Assembly (NCBI GenBank): GCA_029865675.1
Contig: JARXAU010000169.1
Location: forward strand, 1 to 18,187
Reading direction: 5' to 3'
DNA from: Rhodoferax sp.
Lineage (GTDB): Bacteria; Pseudomonadota; Gammaproteobacteria; Burkholderiales; Burkholderiaceae_C
DNA: 18,187 nucleotides
Below are positions 1 through 7,644 of the stretch, piece after piece. The position numbers were made by a program, and so were the translations under genes. Position 1 is the first letter of the stretch; each line of letters begins with the position of its first letter. Under the pieces are notes generated by a model. It had not been told where the DNA came from. It did no database searches and worked only from the letters and a program-made list of their open reading frames with translations.

Positions 1-1
1 C

Positions 2-856
2 CACTACCGCATTGTGGACGGCGCCGACGCCGGCCACCGCGACTTCACCTGGGTGCGCCGCATGGCCCAGGACCGCGGCGCGAACGTCACCGTGACAGAC
101 ACCACCACCGAATACGGCTGCCTGGGTGTTTGGGGGCCCAACGCCCGCACCACCATCCAGAGGATTGCCGACGAGCCCGAGGCCTGGAGCCTGGACGCCT
201 TTCCATTTGCGGCCCTGCGCAATTTGAAAATTGCGGGCGTGCCGGTGCTGGCCTTCCACATTTCGTATGTGGGCGAGCAAGGCTGGGAGCTGCACTTTAA
301 ATACGAGGACGGCCTGGCCCTGTGGGACGCGCTTTATGCCCTGGGCGTGACGCCAGTGGGTGTGGAAACCTATGCCAACAGCCGCCGCATGGAGAAAAGC
401 CTGCGCCTGCAAAACGGTGACTTGCTCACCGAGTACAACCTGTTCGAAGCCGATTTGGCCCGCCCCAAGGTCAAGGCCGCCGACTTTCACGGCAAGGCCG
501 CGCACATGGCGTTTCGCGAACGCGCGCACCAACCGGCCACGCTGTGCACCCTGACCATGAGCAGCAACATCGACAGCGCTGGCGTAGCGCGCTACCCCGT
601 GGGCATTTGCCCGGTGATGGACCCCGCCACCGGCGCCACACTGATTGATTCGCTGGGTCGCCGTTCGTACACCACCAGCATCGCCTTTGGCCCAACCGTG
701 GGCAAAAACATTGCGCTGGCCTATTTGCCGCACGACTACTGCCAAGTGGGGCGAGAACTGCAAATTCAGTACTTTGCTGATGTTTACCCGGTCAAGGTGG
801 AAGCGGTGGGTTATGCCGCTTTGTACGACCCCGAGAACGCCAAGTCGCGCTCCTGA
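2..856 (+). CDS. GcvT-fold aminomethyltransferase / dimethylglycine- or sarcosine-dehydrogenase-like protein, 3' part
   Basis: The reading frame is open from the first bases of the window, so the 5' part of the gene is missing; about 284 C-terminal residues are present. The visible stretch reads like the folate-binding GcvT domain found in glycine-cleavage T protein and at the C-terminus of dimethylglycine/sarcosine dehydrogenases, which transfer a one-carbon unit to tetrahydrofolate. Recognisable pieces are GVWGPNAR, the ISYVGEQGWELHF segment (family pattern Y-x-GE-x-G-(Y/W)-E-(L/V)), the MEKSLRLQNGDL segment, and a barrel-like C-terminal domain ending near VKVEAVGYAALYDPE. A stand-alone GcvT protein or a fused FAD oxidoreductase are both possible, because the part that would hold an FAD domain lies outside. 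The gene ends in TGA and is followed by a terminator-like hairpin, so the deaminase downstream probably has its own transcript. The family is well supported; the substrate is not known. Confidence 0.8.
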   Translation, partial: HYRIVDGADAGHRDFTWVRRMAQDRGANVTVTDTTTEYGCLGVWGPNARTTIQRIADEPEAWSLDAFPFAALRNLKIAGVPVLAFHISYVGEQGWELHFKYEDGLALWDALYALGVTPVGVETYANSRRMEKSLRLQNGDLLTEYNLFEADLARPKVKAADFHGKAAHMAFRERAHQPATLCTLTMSSNIDSAGVARYPVGICPVMDPATGATLIDSLGRRSYTTSIAFGPTVGKNIALAYLPHDYCQVGRELQIQYFADVYPVKVEAVGYAALYDPENAKSRS

Positions 857-867
857 GACTCCAAGCA

Positions 868-901
868 AAAAGCCGCTTGGTAGCCCTGCCTGGCGGCTTT
901 T
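868..901 (+). terminator. Rho-independent terminator after the GcvT-like gene
   Basis: AAAAGCCGC (868-876) pairs perfectly with GCGGCTTTT (893-901) across a 16-base loop, 11 bases after the stop codon. The right arm ends in a short T run, as in an intrinsic terminator. The T run is only four bases, so efficiency is uncertain. Confidence 0.6.
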
Positions 902-995
902 GTGAAACGGTGCTCAGACTCCTTTGGCGTGGCAAACATCCGCGCGTGCCAGCGCTAGGTTGAGCGGGGCAGTTTCAAAAAGGCGCTGCGGCAGA

Positions 996-2420
996 ATGCC
1001 CCTCATGCCCACCCTGCTCATCCACAACGCCCACACCATAGCCACCCAAGACGACGCACGCAGCGAGTTGCACAATGCATCCGTGCTGGTGCGCGACGGG
1101 CTGATTGCAGCAATCGGCCCGGTCCATGCCCTGCAGCACACCGCCGACGTGGTCATTGACGCCTGCCACCACCTGCTAATCCCCGGTCTCGTCAATACCC
1201 ACCACCACATGTTCCAGACGCTGACCAGGGCGATTCCGGCGGTGCAAAACGCCGAACTGTTTGGCTGGCTGCGCGGCCTGTACCCCCTCTGGGCCGGCCT
1301 GACGCCCGACATGATTTACACCAGCACCCAAGTAGCCATGGCCGAGCTGCTGCTTTCGGGCTGCACCACCAGCAGCGACCACCTATACATCTACCCCAAC
1401 AGCGTCACGCTGGACGACAGCATCGAAGCCGCGCGCGCCATTGGCATGCGCTTTGTGGCCACACGCGGCAGCATGAGCGTGGGGCAAAGCCAAGGCGGTC
1501 TGCCGCCCGACCACTTGGTGGAGAACGAAAACGCCATTCTGGAAGACACCCAGCGCGTCATCGCGCGCTACCACGACGCCGGTTGGGGCGCGATGACGCA
1601 GGTGGCGGTGGCGCCCTGCTCGCCCTTTAGCGTGAGCCGCGACCTGATGAAAACATCGGCCGAGCTGGCGCGCCAATACGGCGTGCGCCTGCACACGCAC
1701 CTGGCCGAAAACGACCACGACATCGCCTACAGCCGCGAGAAGTTCAACTGCACGCCCGCCCAATACGCGCAAGAGCTGGGCTGGCTGGGCCAAGACGTGT
1801 GGCACGCGCACTGTGTGAAGCTGGACGACGAAGGCATCAGCCTGTTTGCCGCCACCCGCACCGGCGTGGCGCACTGCCCGTGCAGCAATATGCGCCTGGC
1901 CAGCGGCATTGCACCCGTGCGCAAAATGCTCACCGCAGGCGTGCCCGTGGGCCTGGGTGTGGACGGCAGCGCCAGCAACGACGGCTCCCACCTGCTCAGC
2001 GAAGCACGCCAAGCCCTGCTGCTCGCGCGCCTGCGCAAATCGCTCGAAACCCCTACGGTAGACGCCCAGGGCCGCACCCAATTTGGCTTTGACACTGCGC
2101 CCCTGGAGATGACCGCGCGCGACGCCCTCGCCTTGGCCACCCGCGGCGGCGCCGAGGTGCTGGGACGCAGCGACATTGGCCAGATCAAGGTCGGCATGTG
2201 CGCCGACCTGGCGCTCTTTGACCTGCGCAGCCTACAGTTTGCCGGTGCCGCCGTGCACGACCCGGTTGCCAGCTTGCTGCTGTGCGCCAGCGCCAACGCG
2301 GCGTACACCGTGGTGCATGGCCGCGTGGTGGTCGAGGACGGCGAACTTGTCACCGTGGACCTTAAACCACTCATCGAGCAACACAACGCCATGGCCCAAA
2401 CCTTGGCACGGACCGCTTAA
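996..2420 (+). CDS. 8-oxoguanine deaminase (amidohydrolase superfamily)
   Basis: A 474-residue metal-dependent amidohydrolase of the ATZ/TRZ-like group that best matches 8-oxoguanine deaminase, which converts 8-oxoguanine to urate and ammonia in the cytoplasm. The metal site is complete: GLVNTHHHMFQTLTRA supplies H69 and H71, LHTHLAEN supplies H235 and E238, WHAHC supplies H272, and GLGVDGSASND supplies D323. The HHHMFQTLTR stretch resembles the signature I recall from the Pseudomonas 8-oxoguanine deaminase. The start is placed at ATG 996, preceded by an AAGG-like element; a second in-frame ATG at 1005 is the alternative. The product, urate, is the substrate of the PuuD encoded 2.5 kb downstream, which supports a purine-salvage/catabolism role. 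Related deaminases act on guanine, S-adenosylhomocysteine or s-triazines, so the exact substrate is inferred from family resemblance and context. Confidence 0.85.
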   Translation: MPLMPTLLIHNAHTIATQDDARSELHNASVLVRDGLIAAIGPVHALQHTADVVIDACHHLLIPGLVNTHHHMFQTLTRAIPAVQNAELFGWLRGLYPLWAGLTPDMIYTSTQVAMAELLLSGCTTSSDHLYIYPNSVTLDDSIEAARAIGMRFVATRGSMSVGQSQGGLPPDHLVENENAILEDTQRVIARYHDAGWGAMTQVAVAPCSPFSVSRDLMKTSAELARQYGVRLHTHLAENDHDIAYSREKFNCTPAQYAQELGWLGQDVWHAHCVKLDDEGISLFAATRTGVAHCPCSNMRLASGIAPVRKMLTAGVPVGLGVDGSASNDGSHLLSEARQALLLARLRKSLETPTVDAQGRTQFGFDTAPLEMTARDALALATRGGAEVLGRSDIGQIKVGMCADLALFDLRSLQFAGAAVHDPVASLLLCASANAAYTVVHGRVVVEDGELVTVDLKPLIEQHNAMAQTLARTA

Positions 2421-2592
2421 CCTACGCCAACTGCCCAGCGCGCAAAGCGCGGGGCCGGGGCTGCGAAGCGCAGCACGCTGCAGGGGCGTTGATTTGATTT
2501 CCATATGCATTACCGTCAACCAATTCACCAGGGTTGCGTTGACCCTGTGGGCGCTTTGCCCCTTGAACCACCCCAGTTTGGAAATCCCGCCC

Positions 2593-3066
2593 ATGCCCTC
2601 ATTTCCTCGCCTTGCACTGGCCTTGTCTATCCCGTTGCTTTTCAGCGCTTGTGCCACAAGTCTGGCCGACCTTCCCTGGACCAACACCGAAACCAGCACG
2701 GCCTCGAAACAGGTCCCCCCGCCGTGGGGGGGCGGCCGCTGGGGAACCCAAGTAAGCACCACCACCTGCGTCAACAGCTATATCGGCTCCACCTTGCAAT
2801 CGCGCAATTGCAGCGTGGCCGAAAAATACGTTCCGCCGCCCAAAAAAACCTTCTCCGGGGGCCCTTTTGAACGCGCGGCCAAAAGCCTATTGGACGACCT
2901 GGTGGGCGGCGCGTTGGACGCCACCTTGGACCGCCTTAAAAACCCCGAGACGCCACCGGCCAGCGACACGCCCTCCAACATGACCGTGCTCCCGCCCGCC
3001 GAAGCCGCAAGTGCCCCAACCCCCACCATACAGAGCACTGACGCCACGCAAGCGCAAACACCCTAA
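2593..3066 (+). CDS. Small hypothetical lipoprotein, proline-rich C-terminus
   Basis: A 157-residue protein of unknown function. The N-terminus is a clear lipoprotein signal: an Arg at position 6, a hydrophobic stretch LALALSIPLLF, then the lipobox F-S-A-C with C20 as the lipidated cysteine, so the mature protein should be membrane-anchored in the periplasm. Two further cysteines, C59 and C73, could form a disulfide. The middle has a PPPWGGGRWG turn-rich segment and a helix-like stretch (FERAAKSLLDDLVGGALDAT), and the last 40 residues are Pro/Ala/Thr-rich and probably disordered. The ATG at 2593 is chosen because the lipobox then lies at normal distance; the reading frame is open further upstream but overlaps the deaminase. 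No family was recognised. The gene carries C6 and G7 tracts that form an inverted repeat inside the coding sequence. Confidence 0.7.
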   Translation: MPSFPRLALALSIPLLFSACATSLADLPWTNTETSTASKQVPPPWGGGRWGTQVSTTTCVNSYIGSTLQSRNCSVAEKYVPPPKKTFSGGPFERAAKSLLDDLVGGALDATLDRLKNPETPPASDTPSNMTVLPPAEAASAPTPTIQSTDATQAQTP

Positions 3067-3070
3067 ACAC

Positions 3071-3088
3071 CCGCCGGGCGCGGTTTTT
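3071..3088 (+). terminator. Possible weak terminator after the lipoprotein gene
   Basis: CCGC (3071-3074) and GCGG (3080-3083) flank a five-base loop and are followed directly by TTTTT, four bases after the stop codon. The stem is only four G-C pairs, so this is tentative. Confidence 0.35.
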
Positions 3089-3295
3089 CTGAACCTTCGT
3101 GAGGCGGGGTACCGCTATGGCACGCGCCGGCCCGGCGCGTTGAACCAGGCACCAAGCCGTGCCGCAGGAACCTAGGCGACAAAAAGAAGGGCGGCCAAGG
3201 GGTTTACCCTCACCGCGGCGCAAATCTTGTCACTTAGAGTCCGCGTTCACGCCAAAAAGAATTTCATTGAAATCACAATTTCTGGAGCACCGCCT

Positions 3296-4369
3296 GTGAG
3301 TCCCTACCTGTTTGCTATTCCGGTGTTCTTCCTTTTGATTGCCCTGGAGATGTGGGTGGCGCACCGGCGCGGGGTGCAGGTGTACCGGTTCCAGGACACG
3401 CTCACGTCCATGAACATTGGCACCATGAGCCAATTTGTCAACACCATTGGTGGCGCAATCAGCGTGGCGATGTATGCGATTTTGGTAGAGCGCTTTGGCG
3501 CGTTTACTTGGGACACCAGCAACCCGCTGACCTGGGTGTTGGCGCTGGTGTTGTACGACTTTTTCTACTACTGGGTGCACCGCAGCGGCCACGAGGTGAA
3601 CATTCTGTGGGCGGCGCACGTGGTGCACCACAGCAGCGAAGAGTTCAATATGTCTACCGCCATGCGCCAGTCGTCCACCGGGTTTTACTTTCGCTGGGTG
3701 TTTTATACGCCGCTGGCCCTGCTGGGTTTTCCGCTGAAGGTGTTTTTGACGGTGGCGGTCATTGACTTGGTCTACCAGTTTTGGGTGCATACCCGGCTGG
3801 TCGGGCGCCTGGGCTTCTTAGAGTTGTTTTTGGTCACACCGTCCAACCACCGGGTGCACCACGGCCAAAACGACTACTGCATTGACAAAAATTACGGCGG
3901 CATTTTTAGCATCTGGGACCGCATGTTTGGCACTTACGCCGATGAGCGCGCAGACGAGCCGCCCATGTATGGCGTGCGCAAACCACTGCACAGCTGGAAC
4001 CCGGTGTGGGGTAATGTGCACCACTACTTTGCCATCGTGGCCCAGGCGCGCGCAACTGCGGGCTGGCGCAACAAGCTGATGTGCTTTTTTGCCGGGCCGG
4101 GCTGGCAGCCGCCTGAAGCGACTCCCGTAAGCGCCAATTTTGAGGCGCATAAGTTTGTGCGCTTTGCCACCCCCGCGCCGCAGCTGATGCGCAGGGTCGC
4201 GATGGCGGCCACCGTGGTCGGAACACTTCTGCTGATGTACTTTTTATTCGCGCAAAAAGGCTTTACGCCGGTGCAGCGCATCAGCTTTTCCACCGCCATG
4301 GTGCTGGTCTACGGCGCGCTGGGCTATGCGTGGCTGCATCCACGGGTACGCGGAGCGGCGCGTGTCTAG
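3296..4369 (+). CDS. Sterol desaturase / fatty-acid hydroxylase family membrane protein
   Basis: A 357-residue integral-membrane di-iron oxygenase-family protein. The histidine clusters of the fatty acid hydroxylase superfamily are intact: HRSGH (H95, H99), HVVHH (H108, H111, H112), H165 in WVHTRL and HRVHH (H185, H188, H189). These would bind two irons on the cytoplasmic face and hydroxylate or desaturate a lipid. Hydrophobic segments lie near residues 3-18, 45-65, 78-95 and 135-162. A C-terminal extension after residue 295 adds two more predicted helices (about 301-319 and 331-347). The start is set at GTG 3296 because TGGAG lies at 3283-3287, eight bases upstream; an in-frame TTG at 3227 lacks such a site. 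Bacterial members act on varied lipids (sterols, hopanoids, carotenoids, ether lipids), so the substrate is unknown. The stop overlaps the start of the next gene, indicating co-translation. Confidence 0.88.
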   Translation: MSPYLFAIPVFFLLIALEMWVAHRRGVQVYRFQDTLTSMNIGTMSQFVNTIGGAISVAMYAILVERFGAFTWDTSNPLTWVLALVLYDFFYYWVHRSGHEVNILWAAHVVHHSSEEFNMSTAMRQSSTGFYFRWVFYTPLALLGFPLKVFLTVAVIDLVYQFWVHTRLVGRLGFLELFLVTPSNHRVHHGQNDYCIDKNYGGIFSIWDRMFGTYADERADEPPMYGVRKPLHSWNPVWGNVHHYFAIVAQARATAGWRNKLMCFFAGPGWQPPEATPVSANFEAHKFVRFATPAPQLMRRVAMAATVVGTLLLMYFLFAQKGFTPVQRISFSTAMVLVYGALGYAWLHPRVRGAARV

Positions 4370-4961
4370 CCTCGCGCTATCGGATGGTTTCTTGTGCTTG
4401 GTAACGCTGTGGCTTGCCAGCCGTGTGCAGGCTCCCGTGGCGCTGCGCTTGGCATGCGCACTTTTCGCTGCAGCTGCCTTGCTGGGGGTTTTGCGCTTTT
4501 CCGGCGTTTATCCGCTACCCACTTGGCACCAGTTTGCGTCCATGCTGGGTGCGATGGCGGCCTTTCCGCTGCTGGCGGTGGCCGTGGTGTGGCCCGATTC
4601 CCTGGTGACACGCAGCACACGCTTTGCCTGGATTTTTATGTGCGTGATGGCGGTACTCGGTGTGCTGATTGTGGGTGCGGGGCAAAAGCGGGTGGTAGCC
4701 GATGGCTTGGCGGTGCTGTCGGTCGTCGCCATCACCGTGGCGCTGGCGCGCGCTGGCCTGTGGCGCGGCGCGCTGGCCGGTGGCTTGATGCTGGCCGCTC
4801 TGCTGCTATTTGCCGCTAAGGTGTCGGTGGCTGGTGTGCTGGTGCCCGGCGACTTGCTGCACATCGGCATGGCGCTAGGCCTGCTGGGTGTATGCACCTT
4901 GGCGCGCTGGCCGCAACACAGCGGCGTGTCCACCTACAACCACGGCGTACCTGCGGCGTAA
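4362..4961 (+). CDS. Hypothetical multi-pass membrane protein coupled to the sterol-desaturase-like gene
   Basis: A 199-residue, very hydrophobic protein with about seven predicted membrane helices (near residues 5-20, 26-46, 58-77, 89-106, 112-130, 134-152 and 166-181). No catalytic motif or named family was recognised. The start is GTG 4362, which overlaps the TAG of the upstream desaturase-like gene in the sequence GTGTCTAG and is preceded by GGAG at 4352-4355 with six-base spacing. Translation is therefore probably coupled, and the two proteins may work on the same membrane lipid; that link is inference from arrangement only. The stop codon TAA is directly followed by the stop codon of the convergent puuD gene, with no base between them and no room for an intervening terminator. 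Confidence 0.75.
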   Translation: MSSLALSDGFLCLVTLWLASRVQAPVALRLACALFAAAALLGVLRFSGVYPLPTWHQFASMLGAMAAFPLLAVAVVWPDSLVTRSTRFAWIFMCVMAVLGVLIVGAGQKRVVADGLAVLSVVAITVALARAGLWRGALAGGLMLAALLLFAAKVSVAGVLVPGDLLHIGMALGLLGVCTLARWPQHSGVSTYNHGVPAA

Positions 4962-6164
4962 TCAGTCCAGCTTGGCCCCGCCCTCAAACCAGCGTTTGAG
5001 GGTGTTGCGCTCGGCCTCGGTGATTTTTGTGGCGTTGTTCATGGGCATTGCCCGGCTCACCACCACCTGCTGATAAATGCCTTGGGCGTGCAAAGCAACT
5101 TGGTCAACCGAGTCCAGCCGCACATTTTTCATTTGCACTTGCGCGCCGTGGCAGGCGTAGCAATGCTGCGCCAAGATGGGCTGCAGCTCGGCGTAGCCCA
5201 CAGACCCCGAGGACTCGCCAAGCGCTGGAACACGCGGTGTAGGGGCCAGGGCTGTGATGACGCCCACAATCACCAGCACCCCGGCGAGTGCGTAGGGCCA
5301 AGGATGCGGATTGCGCGCCAGCTTGAAGCCGTGTCGCAGCACAAAAAACTGGCGAATCGCCGCGCCTGCCGCCATCATGGCGATCAGCACCAACCAGTTG
5401 TTGGGGTGGGTGTAGGTAAAGCTGTAGTGGTTGCTGAGCATGGCAAACAGCACCGGCAGGGTGAAATAGGTGTTGTGCACGCTGCGCTGCTTGCCGCGCT
5501 TGCCGTGGACGGGGTCTACCGGCTGGCTGGCGCGAATGCTCGCGACCACCGTTTTTTGGCCAGGGATGATCCAAAAGAACACATTGGCGCTCATGGCGGT
5601 GGCCACCATGGCTCCCACCAGCAAAAAGGCCGCCCGCCCGGCAAACCAGTGGCAGGCCAGCCACGCCGAAGCACACACCAAGAGCGCCACCAGCGCACCC
5701 ACAGTGCGGTCGCCGCCTTCGCGTTGGCCAAATACGCGGCAAATCGCGTCATAGGCCAACCAAAACACCACCAAAAACCCCAGCGCCACGGCCACTGCCG
5801 CCTGGGGCGACCAGTCCATCACCGATTTGTCCACCAAATAGGTGCCGGCGTTCCAAAGGTAAGAAATGGTAAACAGCGCAAAACCCGTCAGCCAGGTGCT
5901 GTAGCTCTCCCAATAAAACCAGTGCAAGTGGCTGGGAAGTTGCGGCGGGCGCACCGCAAACTTGACCGGGTGGTAGAAGCCTCCACCATGTACCGCCCAC
6001 AGCTCGCCGCTCACGCCCTGGCGCTGCAAATCTGGGTCGGTGGGGGGCGTGAGGCTGCTGTCCAAAAACACAAAGTAGAACGACGAGCCGACCCAGGCAA
6101 TGGCGGTGACCACGTGCGCCCAGCGCAGTAGCAGATTGGCCCAGTCGAGCAAATAGGTTTCCAT
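4962..6164 (-). CDS. puuD: Urate hydroxylase PuuD with C-terminal cytochrome c domain
   Basis: A 400-residue membrane protein of the PuuD family, which oxidises urate to 5-hydroxyisourate and passes electrons to cytochrome c rather than using the soluble oxygen-dependent uricase. About eight hydrophobic helices span residues 10-305, with conserved-looking stretches HVVTAIAWVGSSFYF, the ELWAVHGGGFYHPVKF segment, HWFYWESYSTW, SANVFFWIIPGQK and NTYFTLPVLFAMLSNHY. The C-terminal domain (about 320-400) carries one haem c motif C335-Y-A-C338-H339, and M373 or M375 in RAMPMNN is the likely axial ligand. The start ATG at 6164 has GGAG eight bases upstream. It lies 55 bases behind xdhC on the same strand and is probably co-transcribed. 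The family assignment is strong; the reaction is as described for PuuD homologues. Confidence 0.92.
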   Translation of the reverse strand: METYLLDWANLLLRWAHVVTAIAWVGSSFYFVFLDSSLTPPTDPDLQRQGVSGELWAVHGGGFYHPVKFAVRPPQLPSHLHWFYWESYSTWLTGFALFTISYLWNAGTYLVDKSVMDWSPQAAVAVALGFLVVFWLAYDAICRVFGQREGGDRTVGALVALLVCASAWLACHWFAGRAAFLLVGAMVATAMSANVFFWIIPGQKTVVASIRASQPVDPVHGKRGKQRSVHNTYFTLPVLFAMLSNHYSFTYTHPNNWLVLIAMMAAGAAIRQFFVLRHGFKLARNPHPWPYALAGVLVIVGVITALAPTPRVPALGESSGSVGYAELQPILAQHCYACHGAQVQMKNVRLDSVDQVALHAQGIYQQVVVSRAMPMNNATKITEAERNTLKRWFEGGAKLD

Positions 6165-6219
6165 GGTGAGGTTCTCCGGTAGCAGCGAGCTTGATAAGGA
6201 CTAGGGAAGCTTTGGGGGG

Positions 6220-7035
6220 CTAGGGCACCGAGGTAAGTAACAACTGCGCCGCTACCAGGGCCGCGATCACCTCGGGGCGCTTGTCACGAATACCTGGAAG
6301 ACCGATGGGGCAGGTGACGTGAGCCAGCTCCGCTGCGCTAAAGCCTTTGGCTTGCAGCCGATGGCTGAAAGTGCTCCATTTGGTCTTGCTGCCTATCAGT
6401 CCAATAAACGGCAGGTCACCGAACCGGCGCTGGCGCAGTAAACAGGCGTTCACGATGGCGAAGTCTTCCGCGTGGCTGAAACTCATGACCAGCACCCGCG
6501 ACCGCGGTGCCAGTGTGGGCACCGCGCCTTCCACCGGGGTGGAAGGCTCGCACTGCACCCCAACGGGGGTATCGTTGGGGAAGGCCGTATCGCGGCTGTC
6601 AATCCAGGTCACGCGCATGGGCAAGAGGGACAAGGCGCGCACCAACGCCGTGCCGACATGGCCACTGCCAAACAAGGCCACTGGCCAGGGAGGTGTTTGC
6701 AGGTTTTGCAGGCGATGCGCCAACGTGGGCAAGTCGAGCGCCGACAAAGGCTCAAAAGCCAGCGTCACCTGGCCGCCGCAGCATTGGCCCAGACGGGGGC
6801 CAAGCGCATAGCGCTGCAGTCTTGTCAGTGCGGGGTCGCGTAAGAGCGCTCGGGCGTGGGCCATAGCGTCAAGCTCAAGCCGCCCGCCTCCCACGGTTCC
6901 GATGGAGGCATCAACAAAAACAGCCATCCAGGCACCTACTTCTCGGGGCACCGAGCCTTGGCTGGCTTGCACGCGCACCAAAATCGCGTTACTGTGCGCC
7001 AGCTGCGCTAACAACTGCACTGTTAACGGCTGCAT
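6220..7035 (-). CDS. xdhC: Xanthine dehydrogenase accessory protein XdhC
   Basis: A 271-residue XdhC/CoxI family protein. In characterised systems XdhC binds the molybdenum cofactor, has it sulfurated, and inserts it into xanthine dehydrogenase in the cytoplasm. The N-terminal XdhC domain shows the pattern VRVQASQGSVPREVGAWM (residues 20-37), GTVGGGRLE (47-54) and the cysteine motif LGQCCGG (82-88). A Rossmann-like domain follows with LFGSGHVGTALV (121-132), SFSHAEDFAI (185-194), FIGLIGSK (210-217) and the CPIGLPGI segment with its K-R-P-E-V-I tail (242-257). The ATG at 7035 is preferred because AGGG lies five bases upstream and the first motif then sits at normal distance; the frame remains open 66 codons further upstream but would cross the divergent lipoprotein gene. 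The structural genes xdhA and xdhB are not in the window. It precedes puuD in the same direction. Confidence 0.92.
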   Translation of the reverse strand: MQPLTVQLLAQLAHSNAILVRVQASQGSVPREVGAWMAVFVDASIGTVGGGRLELDAMAHARALLRDPALTRLQRYALGPRLGQCCGGQVTLAFEPLSALDLPTLAHRLQNLQTPPWPVALFGSGHVGTALVRALSLLPMRVTWIDSRDTAFPNDTPVGVQCEPSTPVEGAVPTLAPRSRVLVMSFSHAEDFAIVNACLLRQRRFGDLPFIGLIGSKTKWSTFSHRLQAKGFSAAELAHVTCPIGLPGIRDKRPEVIAALVAAQLLLTSVP

Positions 7036-7094
7036 GTACGCCCTGCTTCCCGTGCAATACGTACCCAAAAATACACCGATACCGGAGACACCGC

Positions 7095-7637
7095 ATGACC
7101 GTTTTTTCCACCGGAACCCAACAGCAGCCACATAAGCGCCTGCTTTGGCTGGCTGTGGCCTGTATCGTGGCCGGTTGTGCCACACCCCCGCCGCCGCCCG
7201 CACCCGTGGTGGTCGCTCCCCCACCGCCGGCACCTGTGGCGGTCATCGTAGCCCCGCCTGCGCCCCCGCCTGCGCCCGTGGTTCTGCCCAGCCATGTGTC
7301 GCACGCGATCACCCCCAAGGACTACCGCCGCGACGCCGCCACACACCTCTATGGCAAAGTCTCTGAACGCATTTACAAGGGCAAGATGCCCCCCTTGCTG
7401 CACGCCGTGGGCGTGTTGCAAGTTGACATTGACCGCAGTGGCGGCGTAACCGATGTGCGCTGGATGCGCGCGCCCAAGCATGCGCCATCCGTGATGGCGG
7501 AGATCGAGCGCACGGTACGCGCCGCAGCGCCCTACCCAGCCCCCATTCGCATGGAGCGTGTGACCTATACCGACACCTGGCTGTGGCACAAAACCGGGCA
7601 CTTTCAGCTCGATACGCTGTCGGAAGGCCAGCGGTAG
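7095..7637 (+). CDS. Proline-rich lipoprotein with TonB-C-like domain
   Basis: A 180-residue secreted lipoprotein. A basic N-terminus (HKR, 13-15), a hydrophobic core and the lipobox V-A-G-C place the lipidated cysteine at C28. Residues 30-63 form a proline/alanine/valine-rich linker. The C-terminal region, about residues 80-180, reads like the TonB C-terminal/TonB-like fold: GVLQVDIDRSGGVTDVRWMR followed by a helix (SVMAEIERTVRAAAPYPAP) and a final strand containing WLWHKTGHFQLDTL. Classical TonB has an N-terminal membrane helix; here the anchor is a lipid instead, so ordinary ExbBD-driven energy transduction is doubtful. Start ATG 7095 has GGAG (7084-7087) upstream. The gene is divergent from xdhC with 59 bases between starts, and convergent with uraH with seven bases between stops. 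Its connection to purine use is only positional. Confidence 0.75.
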   Translation: MTVFSTGTQQQPHKRLLWLAVACIVAGCATPPPPPAPVVVAPPPPAPVAVIVAPPAPPPAPVVLPSHVSHAITPKDYRRDAATHLYGKVSERIYKGKMPPLLHAVGVLQVDIDRSGGVTDVRWMRAPKHAPSVMAEIERTVRAAAPYPAPIRMERVTYTDTWLWHKTGHFQLDTLSEGQR

Positions 7638-7644
7638 TTGCAAT

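Noticed and set aside
1383..2081. 232-codon minus-strand frame inside the 8-oxoguanine deaminase gene
   Set aside because: Ala/Val/His-rich shadow of a gene with a complete metal site on the other strand.
2421..2592. Regulatory RNA or second terminator between the deaminase and the lipoprotein gene
   Set aside because: Short GC-rich inverted repeats (GCGC...GCGC) are present but no T run, conserved motif or convincing promoter could be defined.
5082..6131. 349-codon plus-strand frame antisense to puuD
   Set aside because: Mirror of an intact, motif-complete gene; composition is rich in His/Arg/Gln as expected for an antisense frame.
7036..7233. 66-codon N-terminal extension of xdhC
   Set aside because: It would overlap the divergent lipoprotein gene and its ribosome site; the family motif starts about 20 residues after ATG 7035.
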